Assembly: GCA_014526335.1 (NCBI GenBank)
Contig: JACTAT010000016.1
Coordinates: 5,086,472-5,150,471 of the forward strand
DNA length: 64,000 bases
DNA from: Chrysaora quinquecirrha
Lineage: Eukaryota > Cnidaria > Scyphozoa > Semaeostomeae > Pelagiidae
Reading direction: 5' to 3'
Shown here: in pieces, positions 24,186 through 35,560 of the stretch
Position numbering within the stretch: position 1 is the first letter of the stretch
Layout of the letters: each line of letters starts with the position of its first letter
Made by a program: the position numbers and the translations under genes
The notes under the pieces: model-generated
Seen by the model: the letters and a program-made list of their open reading frames with translations, nothing else
Told to the model about the DNA's origin: nothing
The model's database searches: none

Positions 24186-24796
24186 CAGGGTGGCCCAAAA
24201 AAAGGGACCCCCTTAGGTAAATAATTTCTGTGTAAATTTTCTCAAGGAGGAATTTTATCAAACTTATACCAGGTAATATTCAAGTCAAGTGCGCTATCGT
24301 GTAGAAATATGTTGGCGATAAGAGCTTCTATCTCGGCGCAATGGGACATTAAATTTATGATGTCGCAAAATCTGCTGTTTACATTCCATCATTGCGTACT
24401 GTACTGCAATCGTGCGTGAAGAAGAATCATGATCCCAGAGTAAAATTGTCACGACCGTTAATGTATGGTCAGTCATATTAGTGAAGTGTTTTGAGCAGGA
24501 TTGAGGACATTTTGAATATCATTTGACTGAAAGAATGAGTTATTGATTTTTCTGTTTTGTTGCGTAAGGATTACGTAAGGGTATAAAGTTGCATATTTTG
24601 TTACAGTACGTTTTTGGATTGTAAAGTTATAAAGTCAATTTATTCAGAGATACTAACCCATATCATCATGATATTTACACGATATATCTCGCTTGAGTTG
24701 AATATCATGTAGTATTAATTTCATGAAATTCCAACTTAAGAATAAATTATTAATAAATTATTTAGTTAGGGGGTCCCTTTTTTCTGGGCCACCCTG
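24186..24796. mobile_element. Mariner-like non-autonomous element
   Basis: TIRs CAGGGTGGCCCAAAAAAAGG and the near-exact complement, extended by GACCCCCTTA, flanked on both sides by TA (24184-24185 and 24797-24798). The 611-bp interior has no transposase ORF; a 60-codon minus ORF (24294-24476) is unrecognised. The CAGGGTGGCCCA end and TA duplication fit the IS630-Tc1-mariner group. Confidence 0.8.
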
Positions 24797-24954
24797 TATA
24801 TATATTTTTGAAATGAAAAGGTAGACCCTGTTTGTAACCCTATCTGTACACACTTTTTTTATAAGAATACAGTCTATAAGAATATTCAGGCTCAAATTTG
24901 CCAAAGAACAATGGAAATTTAATAATAACAATGGAAAAGTCGTAATTTATAAAA

Positions 24955-25048
24955 GTTAAACCCACCTGAACCCAGCTGAACCCACCTGAACCCAGCAGTA
25001 ACCCACCTGAACCCACCTGAACCCAGCAGTCAAAACCGCCGAACTCAC
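24955..25048. repeat. Minisatellite of cccacctgaa / cccagcagt units
   Basis: Ten-base units acccacctga and acccagc(tga/agt) alternate about nine times. Confidence 0.85.
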
Positions 25049-25770
25049 CTGCTCTCACCTTAGAACAATGAAATTTTAATAATGCTTTCGGAAAAACGCA
25101 TCTCGTGCTTGTTTACAAATCGGGGTTCTCTAGAAAATCTTGGAGGAACGAATTACAGTATGCGAAAGAGAACTGTGTGTATGTTTATATGCGAGGGGCA
25201 ATTCACTCCTCAAAAATGATGCTAAATCGTTGTTCGAACCGACTAATCAGTTATATAAAATTTCAGAAACACATTTAGGAGATTACCAAGGAACGGATGA
25301 ACCCCGACTTTCACAATAGAAAACTTGTTAATCCTTGCTAGAAATCCTATGACTTTAATCAAAATCCCTTGGAAATCCTTTTTGCCTTTATACCGAACCA
25401 AATGTGATTTTGATCGGCAGCATGCGGCTATTAGTTACTCGCGATTCGAAAAAAGCGAGGAAAAAAGCTCAAGTTTTTGCGTGTTACCTTTATCATTTTT
25501 TTTAAGAATAGGGCAAAGAGGTTTCTAATAAAACGAATACATACAATACAATACAATAATAATTATAAGGGACGAAGAGGCCGTCAGGCCTACAAAACCC
25601 TGTTAAGCTAACTAGAGTTACTGTTCATGGATTATTTCTAATTACTACAGCTTTTTAAAACTACTTGAATAAAAATCTATTAACTCCTTCGCATTTGTCA
25701 TATTTTATTTCGAATTGTTTCACAGTTGAGCAATTAATAACTTCACTTGGGAGTTTATTCCAGTCGTTTA

Positions 25771-26406
25771 TTATTCTTTGTGAGAAGAACATTTTCGCAG
25801 ATTTGAGTTACATCTTTTTTTGAATAGTTTCAGTACATGCCCACGCGTGTTACTTTGCGCGATGTCAAAAAATATCGATGAATCAGTGTCTAGAAATCCT
25901 TTTAATATTTTATAAGTCAAAATCATGTCTCCACGTTTCCTGCGGTATTCTAATGAGGGTAGATTGAGTACTCTTAGTCTCTCTTCATAAGAATAGTTTT
26001 TGATTTTGGGAATAAGTTTGGTTGCTCTACGCTGGACGTTCTCGATAGACTTAATATCTTTGACTAAGTTGGGACACCACACTGCTACAGATGATTCTAA
26101 CACAGGTCTTACTAAACTTTTGTATAGCAATAGAAACACGTCTTTGTCCATATATTTAAATGTCCTTTTGATTGAAGCTAGCATCCCATTCGCTTTTCTG
26201 ATACATTCTCCTACTTGCTTTTCAAATTTTTGTTTTCCATCTATATAGACACCAAGATCTTTAACCACTGAAGCTGACGATATTTCAGAATCACAGTTCT
26301 TTTCTTTATTCCAGAGATTATAAACTCCACATCTTTCAGCCTTGTTCCCAAGATGTAGTGCATTGCATTTCTCTTGATTGAGCGAAAGTTGCCACTTTTT
26401 GACCAA
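25771..26406 (-). pseudogene. LINE RT C-terminal (thumb and beyond) segment
   Basis: 211 codons: KWQLSLNQEKCNALHLG, VVKDLGVYIDGKQKF and SLVRPVLESSVAVWCP are the ordered blocks after RT motif C in CR1/Jockey-group LINEs, followed by QRRATKLIPK and RRKRGDMILTYKI. It overlaps the upstream frame because of a frameshift near 26400. It ends with a short basic tail before the 3' UTR. Confidence 0.85.
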
Positions 26407-26606
26407 TGTTCGATTTTTCTAATTTCAGCTTGGATTTCGTCAGAGGTATTGCTAGAGTAAAGCTTTAAATCGTCGGCAAACATTTTGACCTTTGATTTAT
26501 TTACAATTTCAGGCAAATCGTTGACGTATAATAGGAAAAGTAAGGGTCCGAGTACGCTTCCTGAGGTACCCACTTGTAACACAAGTCCACGACGATTTAT
26601 ATCCAT
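26241..26606 (-). pseudogene. LINE RT palm segment with FADD motif
   Basis: SGSVLGPLLFLLYVNDLPEI (RT motif B region) and KMFADDLKLY (motif C) are present in the first about 60 codons. The residues after HWSKSG are out of frame, because the reading frame moves to the 25771-26406 ORF. The usual Pro-Gln before GSVLG is altered (VGTSGSVLG), so this copy is unlikely to be active. Confidence 0.85.
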
Positions 26607-26612
26607 TTAATA

Positions 26613-28235
26613 CTACTTGCTGCTTGCGATTTGACAAAACGAAGATATCCATGTTAAGACTTTCCCTCCAATTCCGAATGATTTTATCTTTTTCAATAAA
26701 CGCCGATGAGGCACAGAATCGAACGCCTTGGCAAAGTCGAAGTAAATAACGCTAACAGATTGTCCTGCATCTAGTAAGTCTGTCACTTCTTCTAAGAATT
26801 CTAAGAGCTGTAATACACAAGATCTTCTTGATCTAAAACCAAATTGTTCCGGTGAAAACAAATCATATTTATCCATGTGCGTTACTATGGTGTTTTTGAT
26901 AATTTTCTCTAAAAGTCTACAAATGATCGAGGTAAGACTGATAGGCCTGTAGTTTTCTCTGGCATGTTTATTTCCTTTTTTGTAAACTGGTGTAATATGA
27001 GCAAGTTTCCATGATTTTGGTAGTATACCTGTGTTTAGACTCTTTTGAAATATTAATTTTAACGGATACGCGATAAATTCAGCAGTTTCTTTTATAAGCC
27101 TTGGATGAATACCATCAGGTCCAGGAGATTTAGATACATTTAATGACATGATTGCTTCTTGTACAGAATCTATCGAAATTTCAACATTGTTTAAGAAATC
27201 AAGATTTAATGGCAGAGTTGTCGATGTACTTGGTAGACTGGTCAAGTCTTCTTTAGTGAAGACAGAAGTAAAAAACTCATTTAGAACGTCGACTTTCTCT
27301 TGTTCAGAACTAGTATACGAGTTATTATCACCGACCTTTAGGTCAGGAACTTTGGATTTGAACTTTAGTTTTGAATTTGCATACTTCCAATAATTCTTAC
27401 AGTTAGTTTTTATTGTCTTAGCTACATTTTTTTCAAAAGATTTTATTCTGGAACGAATTTTCGATTTCGTTAGATTGCTCATTTTTTTAAATCTCTGATA
27501 GTCTTTTCTTGCTTTTGTAAGGTTCCATCTTTTGTATGCGTTATGTTTTTTCTTTAAGACCTTAAGAATCGAAGTGTTCATCCACGCTGGTTGTGTTCTG
27601 TCAAACTTTCCAAGGTTATTATTACACTTAGGTATGAATTTTTCAATTGCCACGTTAAGCTTTGATTCTAGAAGTAACATCATGCTGTTGGCGTTCATGT
27701 CTTTAAATTCCAGGTCCCAGTTAGTGCTCTTCAATTCTTCAGAAATAGAAATATAATCTCCATGGTCATATTTGTATCTTGTTGTTTCCGAATATGGATT
27801 GTGTTCTTTTGTATTTTCAGTTCTATACTGTAGAAGAATAATAACGTGATCACTTGAACCAAGAGGATCAAGATAATCGAGTTTTTGCACGGAATCACTG
27901 TCTGAACTAAATACTAAGTCAAGCTGACTCGATCTTTGATCTTGCCTGTGTCTGGTATCATTTTCAACATGCTGCGTTAGTAAACAGTCATCTGCAGCAT
28001 TAAGAAATAAATAAGCTGGATGATCGTGGTCAGTGTGTGTTAAGTGGCTCAACCAGTCAATTTCAGGGTAGTTGAAGTCTCCGAAAATTAACAAATCTTT
28101 ATAATCATTACCAGCAGCAATTTTTATCAAATTCCGCAGATCATCGTGGTTGTCTTGAGAAGGACTTCTGTATACTACTCCACATAATAATTTGTCATTA
28201 TCACACATTGGAATTTCAACGAATATTAAAGTCAA
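26613..28235 (-). pseudogene. LINE endonuclease C-terminal half plus RT fingers and motif A
   Basis: 540 codons. The first about 140 contain GVVYRSPSQDN, LLIFGDFNYPEIDW and GSSDHVIILL, the second half of an AP-like endonuclease. RT begins near residue 350 with VSKSPGPDGIHPRLIKE, YRPISLTSIICRLLEKII and YFDFAKAFDSVPH (motif A Asp kept). The frame is lost just after motif A. The start codon is simply the first ATG after the truncation and not a real start. Confidence 0.88.
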
Positions 28236-28240
28236 CGCTC

Positions 28241-29590
28241 ATTATTCTGATGAAATAGGCAAGGAAATAACCATAATTGTATATTTTCTTATTGCTTCAT
28301 ATGTTATGATAATTAATAAATAAGAAATAATGTAAACAAATTATATATCATACGAAAGCCCTTGACTAGACGAGTTGTTTCGTGTATGTATTGTTCTGAT
28401 TGGCCATCCAACAAATTATTTACACGAAGAAATGTGAATTTATTTGTGACTGCCTTCCAAATATGGGCATCTTGGGGTCAGGTGACTAATTCAATTGTAC
28501 CAAACTTTATGTCATCATGTAGAGTATAAAATTTTAGTAATAGTCAGCAAGTTTTATCCTTAAGAATCACTCCGTTTTTATGCTACAATAGAATGTTTGG
28601 TTTGGGGGGGGCAAAAAGTGCCCCCAGTACAGATAGGGTTAATTGCCCCAAACTTGCAGACTGAGTTTTTTTGCATTAATTTCTCAACCTCAACAGAACA
28701 TAACAATTACGAAAAGCACTTGGAATTTATCAAAATTAATTAGCATAATTGAAATCAAACTCTGACCACAAAATATGGATCTTTGAACTGTTCAATATTT
28801 CAAACAGTTCTCTCTTGATTAACTGATACATTTCAAAAACAAAAGTATTTTTTCAACCCTATTTAGTATGGAGGGGGTCCTTGTTTGTTCCTTCCATATT
28901 TGCTCTTGTATTGTGTAGTAAAAGGCATCAGTAGTGAGGGGTTTGACTTTGGCTTATTGTAATTTGTGAAAATTTTCGCATTGTGCGAAAAATGCGAAAA
29001 TTCGCAAATTACAAAACAGACCCACAAAATTGTAAAATGCGAGAATTCTATCCGTTTCTCAAGTTCTATTTAGGGACCAGTCATTAATAATGCTGGATGG
29101 GGGGCCGAAGGAAATCATGGGGGGCTACAAAAAATTTTGGCCTTAAAAAGGAGGGCCACAAAAAATATAAAGGTGTCTCAGGAGGGCTTCAAAAAATTTT
29201 TCACCATACAAAATCTCAAAACAAAATTTTAATGTTCAACTTCAGAAAAACAGTTCTTTCATCATTGGCAAAGACGTATATCATGAAAATAATTTGCATT
29301 GCCATCACCATCATCAATGCCAACAATTTCATCATCATGTACATACAATTCATTACTGCTTTTTTTTCTTCTAACAGCAAAATAGTTGCTTGTGCTTCAT
29401 ATTTTGATGGTTTGGCTACCATTCTTCGCTTTGCAGGATTAGACATTTCATTGATGATACTATTATTTTAGCTGCTGATTCAGTGCTGCACACTTTCTTA
29501 TCAAATAAAAGCCATATGGCAAATTGGTCTTAGGCTTTAGTGTTTTGTGGCATTTTCAAATTTAATGTCTGGCTCAAAAACTAAAATTTT
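28241..29590. other. Gene-free stretch
   Basis: Contains a G-tract (ggtttggggggggcaaaaag, 28598) with a nearby tagggttaatt end, a possible fragment of the AACCCTA-terminus family, and a short palindrome tttcgcattgtgcgaaa near 28976. No coding sequence was recognised other than the repeated fragment listed next. Confidence 0.5.
29318..29495 (-). repeat. Exon-like fragment, copy 1
   Basis: About 178 bp nearly identical to 30017-30195. On the minus strand it keeps a short open frame beginning MSNPAKRRMVAKPSKYEAQA. On the plus strand an acceptor-like tttcttctaacag precedes caaaatag. The source gene is unknown. Two copies in and beside a satellite suggest capture and local duplication. Confidence 0.6.
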
Positions 29591-29599
29591 GTTTGGCCA

Positions 29600-30960
29600 G
29601 GTCCAAAACGCGGAACCCGCGGAATCCGCGGAACTCGCGGAATTTATTTTCCGCGTGATAGAGTTCCGCGTTTTGTCCCCACGGTATAAGGCGAAAAACC
29701 AAAACGCGGAACTCGCGGAACTGCTATGAAAATGGTTTTAAATCACTTATTTACCCAACAAAACCGTCCAAATATGACTTTTTCTATTTCATTTTACTTT
29801 TCTAAGCATTCTCTCACTCAAATTGCTATTATCAACGACATTACAAGCATGGGCCTAAATCATGACTAGGTCTTAAATCATAACAACGCCCTGGAAGGTG
29901 GTTTCTACTTTCTAAAGTGAAAATTCAGTGATAATTCGTTCGCTTTTCAATGAAACGCCAATCTTGGTAATGGAAAATGTTGTACAAAGTGATTTTCAAG
30001 CTAATTAAGCGAGTTCCGTTGCCAACAATTTCATCATCATGTACATACAATTCATTACTGCTTTTTTTTTCTTCTAACAGCAAAATAGTTGCTTGTGCTT
30101 CATATTTTGATGGTTTGGCTACCATTCTTCGCTTTGCAGGATTAGACATTTCATTGATGATACTATTATTTTAGCTGCTGATTCAGTGCTGCACACTTTC
30201 AAAACCAAAACGCGGAACTCGCGGAACTGCTATGAAAATGGTTTTAAATCACTTATTTACCCAACAAAACCGTCCGAATATGACTTTTTCTATTTCATTT
30301 TACTTTTTTAAGCATTCTCTCACTCAAATTGCTGTTATCAACGACATTACAAGCATGGGCCTAAATCATGACTAGGCCCTAAATCATAACAACGCCCTGG
30401 AAGGTGGTTTCTACTTTCTAAAGTGAAAATTCAGTGATAATTCGTTCGCTTTTCAATGAAACGCCAATCTTGGTAATCGAAAATGTTGTACAAAGTGATT
30501 TTCAAGCTAGTTAAGCGAGTTCCGCGAAATCGAGTTCCGCGTTTTTTCCCCACGGTATAGGGCGAAAAACCAAAACGCGGAACTCGCGGAACTGCTATCA
30601 AAATGGTTTTAAATCACTTGTTTACCCAACAAAACCGTCCGAATATGACTTTTTCTATTTCATTTTACTTTTTTAAGCATTCTCTCACTCAAATTGCTGT
30701 TATCAACGACATTACAAGCATGGGCCTAAATCATGACTAGGCCCTAAATCATAACAACGCCCTGGAAGGTGGCTTCTGCTTTCAAAGTGTAAATTCAGTA
30801 ATAATTCGTTCGTTTTTCAATGGAACACCAGTCTTGGTAATGGAAAATGTTGTACAAAGTGATTCTCAAGCAAATTAGACGAGTTCCGCGAAATCGAGTT
30901 CCGCGTTTTGTCCCCACGGTATAGGGCGAAAAACCAAAACGCGGAACTCGCGGAACTTCA
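29600..30960. repeat. 366-bp tandem repeat rich in CGCGGAAC
   Basis: The phrase ccaaaacgcggaactcgcgg recurs at about 29699, 30203, 30568 and 30934. The last two steps are 365-366 bp; the first (504 bp) is enlarged by the 178-bp fragment at 30017-30195. Each unit ends in gagttccgcgttttgtcccc, an inverse of its start, so units are bounded by short inverted repeats. At 29605-29660 the core cgcggaa(c/t) is repeated several extra times. Confidence 0.9.
30017..30195 (-). repeat. Exon-like fragment, copy 2, inside the 366-bp array
   Basis: Second copy of 29318-29495, embedded in one unit of the tandem array and breaking its periodicity. Confidence 0.6.
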
Positions 30961-31183
30961 AGAAGAAAATCAATTGAGAAAAATTTCAGAACAGAAAACG
31001 GTGTATCACAATTGATCCCAACGAAAAACAGTAAAATTGCTATATTAAGCTCTGACTTGATAAATAACAAGTTCCACAATGAAGTGCCTAAGTTTCAAAT
31101 TAGTTAGTTTACAGCAGTTCTCTTTGTCTATGGTCTGTTCCTAAAATAGTCCTGAAAGAATTGATTGTCTCCCATCCCATCCC

Positions 31184-32790
31184 TTGGTCTTGTTCCACAG
31201 TCTTGATATTGTTCAGATTTTCTATCCCATTCCTTGGTCCTGTTCCTCATACTTGTCATTGTTCATGTTCCTTAGTCCTGAAATTATTCATGGGGTCCTG
31301 TCCCATTTCTTTGATTTGTTTCTTATTCCTGAAATTATCGATAGTCTTCAGTTCTGTTCCTTTAGCCTTTTCCTTAGTCGTAAAATTATTCATGGTCTTC
31401 AGTCCCGTTCGTTCATCCAGGTCCTTAGTCCTGAAATTACTCATGGTCTTCAGCCCCATTCGCTACTCCTGTTCCTCAATCCTGACGTTACTTATGGTCT
31501 TCAGTCCCATTCCTTAGTCCTGTTCCTCAGTCCTGACGCTACTCATGGTCTTCAGTCCCATTCCTTAGCCCTGCTCCTCAATCCTGACGTTACTCATGCT
31601 CTTCAGTCCCATTCCTTAGTCCTGTTCCTCAATCCTGACGTTACTCATGGTCTTCAGTCCCATTCCTTAGTCCTGTCCCTCAATCCTGAAATTACTCATG
31701 GTCTTCAGTCCCGTTCCTTATTCCTGTTCCTCAGTCCCGAATTTACTCATGGTCTAAGGTCGCATTCTTAAGGCCTTTTCCTCAGTCCTGAATTTACAGA
31801 TGGTCTTCAGTCCCATTCCTTAGTGCTGTTTCTCTGTCCTGAAATTACCCATGCTATTCAATCCAATTCCTTAGTCCTGAATTTACCAATGGTGTTCAGT
31901 CCCGTTCCTAAGTCCTCTTCATCAGTCCTGAAATTACCCATGGTCTTCAGTCCCGTTCCTTAGTTCTCTTCCTCAGTCCTAAAATCACACATGGTCTTCA
32001 GTGCCGTTCCTTAGTTCTCTTTCTCAGTCCTAAAATCACCCATGGTCTTCAGTGCCGTTCCTTAGTCCTGCTCCTCTGTCCTGAAAATACCCATGTCTTC
32101 AGTCCCATTCCTTAGTTCTCTTCCTCAGTCCTAAAATTACCCATGGTCTTCAGTCCCGTTCCTTAGTCATGTTCCTCAGTCCTGAAATTACCCATGGTCT
32201 TCAGTCCCATTCCTTAGTTCTCTTCCTCAGTCCTAAAATCACCCATGGTCTTCAGTCCCGTTCCTTAGTCCTGCTCCTCTGTCCTGAAATTACCCATGTC
32301 TTCAGTCCCATTCCTTAGTTCTCTTCCTCAGTCCTAAAATTACCCATGGTCTTCAGTCCCGTTCCTTAGTCGTGTTCCTCAGTCCTGAATTTACTCATGG
32401 TCTTCAGTCCCATTCCTTAGTGCTGTTTCTCAGTCCTGAAATTAACCATGGTCTTCAGTCCCATTCCTTAGTTCTCTTCCTCAGTCCTAAAATTACCCAT
32501 GGTCTTCAGTCCCGTTCCTTAGTCCTGCTCCTCTGTCCTGAAATTACCCATGTCTTCAGTCCCATTCCTTAGTTCTCTTCCTCAGTCCTAAAATTACCCA
32601 TGGTCTTCAGTCCCGCTCCTTAGTCGTGTTCCTCAGTCCTGAATTTACTCATGGTCTTCAGTCCCATTCCTTAGTCCTGTTCCTCATTCCTGAAATTACT
32701 CATGGTCTTCAGTCCCGTTCCTTAGTCCTCTTCCTCAGTCCTGAATTTACTCATGGTCTTCAGTCTTGTTCTTTAGTCCTGTTCCTCAGT
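31184..32790. repeat. 51-bp minisatellite, long array
   Basis: About 30 copies of a 51-bp unit with the phrases ttcctcagtcctgaa, attactcatggtcttcagtc and ccattccttagtcctg (e.g. 31468 to 31519). Since 51 is 17 codons, ORFs of up to 195 codons run through it with 17-residue repeats. This is a by-product of the period and not evidence of a gene. Confidence 0.92.
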
Positions 32791-32869
32791 TTTGTTCTTG
32801 TAGTAGTTGATGTTTCTCAGTACTGTTTAATACTACATAGTCAGATACTGCTATCCAGCCAGCTTATAC

Positions 32870-33110
32870 TTCAGGGTGGCATTCGGTTTTGTTGGCTTTC
32901 GAATGCACTCTTCACAAATGTTTTCAAAAGGGTTTTTGTTTTTGCCTTGAATTAAACGCAATTCTGAATAAGCATTTGAAATCAGGTAATGGCATTTTGT
33001 TTGAATTGAAAAGGGTAAAAGCAGTGACACAATGCAATTCAAGCCGGTTGACTGAACTTCCCTGTAAACATCAACCTAAAATCGTTTTAGATCTAGAAAA
33101 GTTGTTATTT
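32870..33110. repeat. Segmental duplicate flank, copy 1
   Basis: Matches 37415-37650 by shared blocks: tttcaaatgcactcttca-like, ctgaataagc(a/t)tttgaaat, ggtaatggcattttgttt and aagccggttgactgaa. Both copies follow a 51-bp minisatellite array, so array and flank were duplicated together. Confidence 0.75.
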
Positions 33111-33148
33111 CCCAGTAAATAATCCAGGTATATATAAAGTTTAGTAGA

Positions 33149-33403
33149 ATGTAGGCATGTAAATAAGTTCTCTCTGTTACGCCATAATTCGATTGATTCG
33201 AATCTTTGATTAGCTGTGTTTTCGTAACGAACTCAAAACATAATCAACTGAGAATTGTCGTGAACAGGCGGCATGAAACTCTGAGTATTGAAAATGCAGT
33301 AGTATTTCTTTGTATCTACTCTTCATAAACATATTGCTCTGCCTTTTCTCTAAGAGGCATCGAGCACTGTTCTTTGAATAAGAGAATATAATTTTCATAT
33401 CAT
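33149..33403 (+). repeat. Upstream pLTR
   Basis: 255 bp starting with codons of the element's own C-terminus (tgtaggcatgtaaataag) and ending ttcatatcat. It differs from the downstream copy at about half a dozen positions, including the base equivalent to hammerhead G8 (33253). Confidence 0.88.
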
Positions 33404-33415
33404 ATTCGCTCCTTA

Positions 33416-33799
33416 TTGTTGAGCACTCTACTCGATTTCATCGACACAATGGAAAAACTGCAGTTTGATTATTCTTACAAGAACATTCCAATACCATCGG
33501 AAAGAAGTTACAAATTACAGCTGATCGAGAAAGTAGAATTGGTAATTAAACGTATGCGTTGGAAGGCGTATTTCTACGAGGAAAAGAAAGATGGGAGGAG
33601 AGAGAATGTTGAAACTTGTGGTCTAAAAACGTTGTATTGTCCACCGCAAGTTAAAGATCTTAATGCCTTTGAATCGGAATTACTTGACATGGTCAAAACA
33701 ATCGAATTCAGAAGAATTGATAGCAATTTCCAAAGAAAACTAAAGGAAGATATCAAAACAATTAACAGCACATCTACTACACTAACATTTGCCGATTAA
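33416..33799 (+). pseudogene. N-terminal part of the Penelope-like ORF
   Basis: 127 codons of charged, helical-looking sequence with KTLYCPPQVKDLNAFE and DSNFQRKLKEDI. It ends at a TAA (33797-33799). The following ORF is in the same frame only three codons later, so a single nonsense codon appears to split one reading frame. There are no known enzymatic motifs in this part; it is the N-terminal extension before RT. Confidence 0.75.
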
Positions 33800-33808
33800 A
33801 CAACCAAT

Positions 33809-35560
33809 ATGTACAAGCTAACAAAGAATGAATACAACAAACTACTCAACGAAGCAATAACATCAACATACAAGAAAGCCAACAACGATATTGACAGAAA
33901 ATTTAATTTAGAAGGAAAAGCTCTCATGAAAAATAAGGATATCATCAACAGGATGCTGACAAACGCTAAAAGCAATTCATTTATTACACTTAAGGATCAC
34001 AAGCCAAATTTCCAAAACAAGCCAAAAGTCAGATTGATAAACCCTGCAAAAAATGAAGTAGGTAGAGTTAGCAAAGTGATGTTAGATAATATCAATAAAG
34101 TCTTACGTGAAAAATACAGCGTTAATCAGTGGAAAGATACAAGTGAAGTGATTGAATGGTTTCTTAACATCGAGGATAAGAAAAATCATACCTTTGTAAT
34201 TTTTTCTATCACGGAGAAGTTATTCACTAATGCCCTGAACTTCGCAAAAGAAACAGTTAAAATAAGTAAGGAAGACATGGAAATATTATGCCACTCTCGG
34301 AAGTCTCTTCTATTCAGTGAAAACCAAACTTGGATGAAAAAAGGCGGGCAGTTGTTTGATGTCACCATGGGAGCTTATGATGGTGCGGAAGTGTGTGAAT
34401 TGGTAGGCATATTCATGTTGCATGAAATCAGCAAAAAGTACAACAAGAACAAGATTGGTTTATACAGAGATGATGGTCTCGCTGTATTCAAGAATGTCAG
34501 TGGCCCGGAATCAGAAAGGATTAAGAAGAACTTGCAATCGATATTCAAGGACAACGGCTTAGATCTAGTAATTGAATGCAACAAGAAAATTGTAGATTAT
34601 TTAGACGTCACACTAAACTTGAATGATGGTACATACAGACCGTTCCACAAACAGAACAGTACAATCCAGTATATAAACGTAGAGTCGAACCATCCACCGA
34701 GAATAATAAAGCAAGTTCCGAAAACTATAGAAAAGCGACTATCAGATCATTCCTCCAACGAAAAAATATTCCAAGAAGCAGCTCCAACATATGAAAAAGC
34801 TTTGAGAGAGTCAGGTTATGATGGAAAGCTAAAGTACAATCAAAGTAACAGAAAATCTCATACTAAGAACCGGAAAAGAAACATCATATGGTTTAACCCA
34901 CCTTTTAGTAAAAATGTGGTGACAAAAGTTGGTAACCAATTCTTAAGATTATTGGACAAGCATTTTCCACAGCACCATAAATATCACAAATTATTCAACA
35001 GGAATTCAGTTAAGGTTAGCTATAGTTGTACCAAAAACGTGAAATCCATCATCAACAGTCATAATAAGAAGATAATCAATGAGAGCAATCCAACAGAAAA
35101 CAGCAAAACATGCAACTGCATTCAAAAAGAAAAGTGCCCCCTGAATGGAAATTGTCTTTCTGAAAAAATAATTTACCAAGCCTCTGTAAAATCAGACGAG
35201 CCTGGTTATACGGAAAAGATTTACATAGGATTGGCTGAAACTACGTTCAAAAAAAGATACCCCAACCATAAAAAGTCATTCAACCTGGAAAGATATGAAA
35301 ATGAAACAGAGCTTTCAAAAGAAATATGGAGGATCAAGCGGAAGAACCACACCCCCGAAGTTAATTGGAAAGTCATACGGAAATGCGCATCATACAACCA
35401 AGTCACCAACAAATGCTATCTTTGCCTGAACGAGAAACTGGAGATCGCGAACCACGGAGGGGAAAACATTCTTAATCAAAGAACTGAACTCATCTCAAAA
35501 TGTAGGCATGTAAATAAGTTCTCTCTGTTACGCCATAATTCGATTGATTCGAATCTTTGA
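33809..35560 (+). CDS. Penelope-like reverse transcriptase with GIY-YIG endonuclease
   Basis: 583 codons. SFITLKDHKPNFQNKPKVRL (about 57-76) is the RT lead-in; QLFDVTMGAYDGAEVCELVG (about 181-200) is the motif B region; GLYRDDGLAVF (about 217-227) is motif C with YRDD. Motif A looks defective: HTFVIFSITEKLFTNAL lacks the Asp expected of an RT there, as if a few residues were lost in frame. A Cys cluster at 435-449 (CNCIQKEKCPLNGNC) links to the GIY-YIG domain (about 455-530) with IYQASV, IYIGLAETTFKKRY and NHKKSF. The C-terminus LISKCRHVNKF lies in the downstream pLTR. Such enzymes copy and insert Penelope-like elements; this copy probably cannot. Confidence 0.9.
   Translation: MYKLTKNEYNKLLNEAITSTYKKANNDIDRKFNLEGKALMKNKDIINRMLTNAKSNSFITLKDHKPNFQNKPKVRLINPAKNEVGRVSKVMLDNINKVLREKYSVNQWKDTSEVIEWFLNIEDKKNHTFVIFSITEKLFTNALNFAKETVKISKEDMEILCHSRKSLLFSENQTWMKKGGQLFDVTMGAYDGAEVCELVGIFMLHEISKKYNKNKIGLYRDDGLAVFKNVSGPESERIKKNLQSIFKDNGLDLVIECNKKIVDYLDVTLNLNDGTYRPFHKQNSTIQYINVESNHPPRIIKQVPKTIEKRLSDHSSNEKIFQEAAPTYEKALRESGYDGKLKYNQSNRKSHTKNRKRNIIWFNPPFSKNVVTKVGNQFLRLLDKHFPQHHKYHKLFNRNSVKVSYSCTKNVKSIINSHNKKIINESNPTENSKTCNCIQKEKCPLNGNCLSEKIIYQASVKSDEPGYTEKIYIGLAETTFKKRYPNHKKSFNLERYENETELSKEIWRIKRKNHTPEVNWKVIRKCASYNQVTNKCYLCLNEKLEIANHGGENILNQRTELISKCRHVNKFSLLRHNSIDSNL

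Larger units (their letters stand above)
25538..28240 (-). mobile_element. 5'-truncated CR1-like LINE
   Basis: Minus-strand non-LTR retrotransposon: endonuclease C-terminal half, reverse transcriptase and a short 3' UTR. The 3' end reads TTGTAGGCCTGACGGCCTC and finishes in a short ATTGTATTGTATTG run, the kind of terminal microsatellite that CR1/L2-type LINEs use in place of poly(A). The 5' end lacks the N-terminal half of the endonuclease, as in target-primed truncation. Two frame changes break the ORF, near 26610 and 26400. Confidence 0.85.

Noticed and set aside
24294..24476. Transposase remnant in the mariner-like element
   Set aside because: The 60-codon ORF shows no DDE or helix-turn-helix motif that I can identify.
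31184..32955. ORFs of 195 and 109 codons with 17-residue repeats
   Set aside because: Explained by the 51-bp period of the minisatellite; no start context or non-repeat domain.
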